Below the pieces are notes generated by a model that worked only from the letters and a program-made list of their open reading frames with translations, made no database searches and was not told the origin of the DNA. From CAXQZM01 sp964228455 (GTDB lineage Bacteria; Pseudomonadota; Alphaproteobacteria; UBA7985): a stretch of 7,896 nucleotides of DNA. The position numbers were made by a program, and so were the translations under genes. Of the stretch, positions 6,897-7,896 are shown piece by piece; position 1 is the first letter of the stretch, and every line of letters starts with the position of its first letter. The DNA is taken from the NCBI GenBank assembly GCA_964228455.1, contig CAXQZM010000061.1:1-7896 (forward strand). Direction: 5' to 3'.

Positions 6897-7161
6897 AATT
6901 AGTGGGCTTCCAAGGTAAAAATCGGAAGTTTCCAGTGAGTAAGTAGTTGACCAACCAGCAGCCCGGGGCGAAACCGAGAATTACCCAGCCCCGCATTTGA
7001 AACACACCAAAAGCGTAGGCATCGTAAAGCCACTCAAACATAACCTGTAAAGGATTGTCGTCGGATATGACGAGCACTCCAAAAAGCAAAAAGGTCGATG
7101 CCATCCAAACCAAATGTAGGAAAGCCCACCAAGCCAGAACCCCTGAAAACAATCGCTTCAT
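6895..7161 (-). CDS. Small two-helix inner-membrane protein
   Basis: 88 aa. Two hydrophobic segments are visible: about 4-32 (VLAWWAFLHLVWMASTFLLF) and about 57-75 (MRGWVILGFAPGCWLVNYLL), joined by a loop with an acidic patch (SDDNPLQVMFEWLYDAYAFG). The C-terminal LTGNFRFLPWKP is a common ending in small uncharacterised proteobacterial membrane proteins. I chose ATG 7161 because GGAG lies 5 nt upstream; the frame extends to a TTG at 7185, which has no ribosome site. It is a single gene with its own promoter candidate and a hairpin at its stop. Function unknown; it has no visible link to the signalling locus. Confidence 0.72.
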   Translation of the reverse strand: MKRLFSGVLAWWAFLHLVWMASTFLLFGVLVISDDNPLQVMFEWLYDAYAFGVFQMRGWVILGFAPGCWLVNYLLTGNFRFLPWKPTN

Positions 7162-7197
7162 ATACGCTCCAACGCACACCAACAAAACAAAACGTAC

Positions 7198-7226
7198 ATT
7201 AAGTAAGGCATTGAAGCCAACGTCAA
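7198..7226 (-). promoter_or_regulatory. Candidate sigma70 promoter for the two-helix membrane protein
   Basis: Minus strand TTGACG (7226-7221, 5/6) and CTTAAT (7203-7198, 4/6) with a 17-bp spacer. Initiation near 7191 leaves a leader of about 30 nt containing the GGAG that precedes ATG 7161. The position and spacing fit well. Confidence 0.48.
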
Positions 7227-7258
7227 CTGAGAATTCATATTAGCCAGTTAGTCGAGAT

Positions 7259-7333
7259 CTATTTAGAGCTGGACGTGCAATTTTCTGACGCAGAAGATCC
7301 GCAAAAAGAACTGTGAAAAACGAGTGTTTTCAT
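7259..7333 (-). CDS. Serine-rich micro-ORF, 24 codons
   Basis: ATG 7333 is preceded by GTAGGAGGAGAAACGC, the strongest Shine-Dalgarno in the window, at normal spacing. The 24-residue product begins MKTLVFHSSFCG and ends TSSSK before a TAG; eight residues are serine and two cysteine. It lies 97 bp upstream of the two-helix membrane protein gene on the same strand, upstream of that gene's promoter. It could be a leader peptide, a short functional peptide, or the surviving 5' end of a decayed gene. No promoter is evident upstream. Translation is credible from the ribosome site alone, but function and conservation are unknown. Confidence 0.35.
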   Translation of the reverse strand: MKTLVFHSSFCGSSASENCTSSSK

Positions 7334-7572
7334 GCGTTTCTCCTCCTACGATGCTATTCCTCCCGAATATGCAAATAAGCAACAAGGTGGGCTAGTAACG
7401 AGTTACTGCAGGAGTCTTGCTGTTAGAAATCTAATAAGGAGCCTCAAGGTAGAAAAAACATCAATACTGGGCTTTAGAGTAATGGCGGAGCGGACGGAAT
7501 CCGTTGATCGTTATAAAAACAGGGTTTGATATAATAATGGTCAACACTTTGCCCAACACTACTAAGGCATTG

Positions 7573-7616
7573 AAAAATCTATAAATTTATAAATCATTGA
7601 TTTTATTGAGATTTTT
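7573..7616. repeat. Nested AT-rich inverted repeats
   Basis: Outer arms AAAAATCT (7573-7580) and AGATTTTT (7609-7616) enclose two further palindromes: TATAAATTTATA (7580-7591, perfect) and AAATCA-T-TGATTT (7591-7603). Only four G/C bases occur in the 44 bp. It could be a protein-binding or DNA-unwinding region; it is too AT-rich for a typical intrinsic terminator. Confidence 0.6.
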
Positions 7617-7694
7617 AATTTTCAAAGATTTATGTGGTTTCGCATCCCGAACACGAGCAATCCCCTGCCCGTTTCCCTATAAGTCACTTAACCC

Positions 7695-7713
7695 AGCACC
7701 CCCCGGGGGGGCT
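7695..7713. repeat. C6G7 palindrome
   Basis: Six C (7699-7704) run straight into seven G (7705-7711), flanked by AGC and GCT arms with one unpaired A at 7698. It can form a very stable GC stem or bind a dimeric protein symmetrically. No T-run follows, so it is not a standard terminator. It lies about 120 bp before the last gene. Confidence 0.6.
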
Positions 7714-7831
7714 ATCGCATTTATCCGATGGCAGTAGTTACCTGCCAGATACAAAAAAGGTCAATTGGAAAACGCGTGCCTAAAATTAATTTTCGATATA
7801 GTGCGGGTGCAATCTAACAGGAGCTCAATTT

Positions 7832-7896
7832 ATGCTGAACAACGATGATGGAACCATTACGTTTATCCTGCAAATGGCTGTCATGCCTAAAACTGA
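7832..7896 (+). CDS. Start of a possible ABM-type monooxygenase (3' partial)
   Basis: Only 21 complete codons are in the window. ATG 7832 follows AGGAG by 8 nt, a strong ribosome site. The product begins MLNNDDGTITFILQMAVMPKT. The strand TITFILQMAVMPK resembles the first beta strand of antibiotic-biosynthesis-monooxygenase (ABM) fold proteins, which often read ITFIVRMTVKP followed by an acidic helix. That is a tentative fold call from a very short stretch. TATAGT (7797-7802) is a possible -10 without a good -35. Confidence 0.5.
   Translation, partial: MLNNDDGTITFILQMAVMPKT

Larger units (their letters stand above)
7334..7831. other. About 500 bp without a convincing gene
   Basis: A 65-codon rightward frame (7332-7529) lacks a ribosome site and recognisable features and is not called. 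The stretch holds a 15-bp tRNA-Asp-like 3' end (7483-7497), an 11-bp palindrome (7494-7504), a perfect TATAAT (7530-7535) without a well-spaced -35, nested AT palindromes (7573-7616), a C6G7 palindrome (7695-7713) and a TATAGT (7797-7802) before the last gene. Confidence 0.55.

Noticed and set aside
7162..7185. TTG 7185 as start of the two-helix membrane protein
   Set aside because: No ribosome site upstream, while ATG 7161 has GGAG at 5 nt and a better N-terminus.
7332..7529. 65-codon rightward frame starting MRFSSYDAIPPEYANKQQ
   Set aside because: No ribosome site before the ATG, no recognisable domain, and it runs through the tRNA-like segment and a palindrome; the strong ribosome site at this place is on the other strand.

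Overview
The window looks like chromosomal DNA from a free-living, probably marine, gammaproteobacterium. This rests on SiaA/SiaB/SiaC-type proteins, a TonB-C-domain periplasmic protein, moderate GC, Shine-Dalgarno-led genes and frequent GTG starts. The genus cannot be read from the sequence.

Left half (1-4666) is a signalling locus. A class III adenylate cyclase, cut by the left edge, runs rightward to 948. It converges with a four-gene leftward operon, in transcription order: secreted TonB-C-domain protein (4666-4283), SiaA-type membrane PP2C phosphatase (4229-1959), SiaC-type phosphoprotein (1962-1588, ATGA overlap with siaA) and SiaB-type kinase (1523-990). In Pseudomonas aeruginosa the same three Sia proteins form a partner switch whose output is the diguanylate cyclase SiaD. 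No GGDEF protein is visible here; the nucleotide cyclase beside the switch is a class III enzyme with adenylate-type substrate residues, preceded by a coiled coil.

Centre (4667-5867): a 397-bp divergent intergenic region, then a rightward gene with two cyclic-nucleotide-binding (CNB) folds and no DNA-binding domain. The first CNB has an intact phosphate-binding cassette and the second is degenerate. Together the locus can be read as signal -> SiaA/SiaB -> SiaC phosphorylation state -> cAMP synthesis -> CNB effector, a cAMP version of the Sia switch. The domain calls are firm; the wiring is inference.

Right half (5868-7896) holds small leftward genes: a 51-aa secreted peptide gene missed by length cut-offs, a 150-aa membrane-anchored or secreted unknown, an 88-aa two-helix membrane protein and a 24-codon serine-rich micro-ORF with a perfect Shine-Dalgarno. 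About 500 bp of apparently non-coding DNA follows (7334-7831), with nested AT palindromes, a C6G7 palindrome and a 15-bp stretch resembling a tRNA-Asp 3' end. The start of a possible ABM-type monooxygenase gene runs off the right edge.
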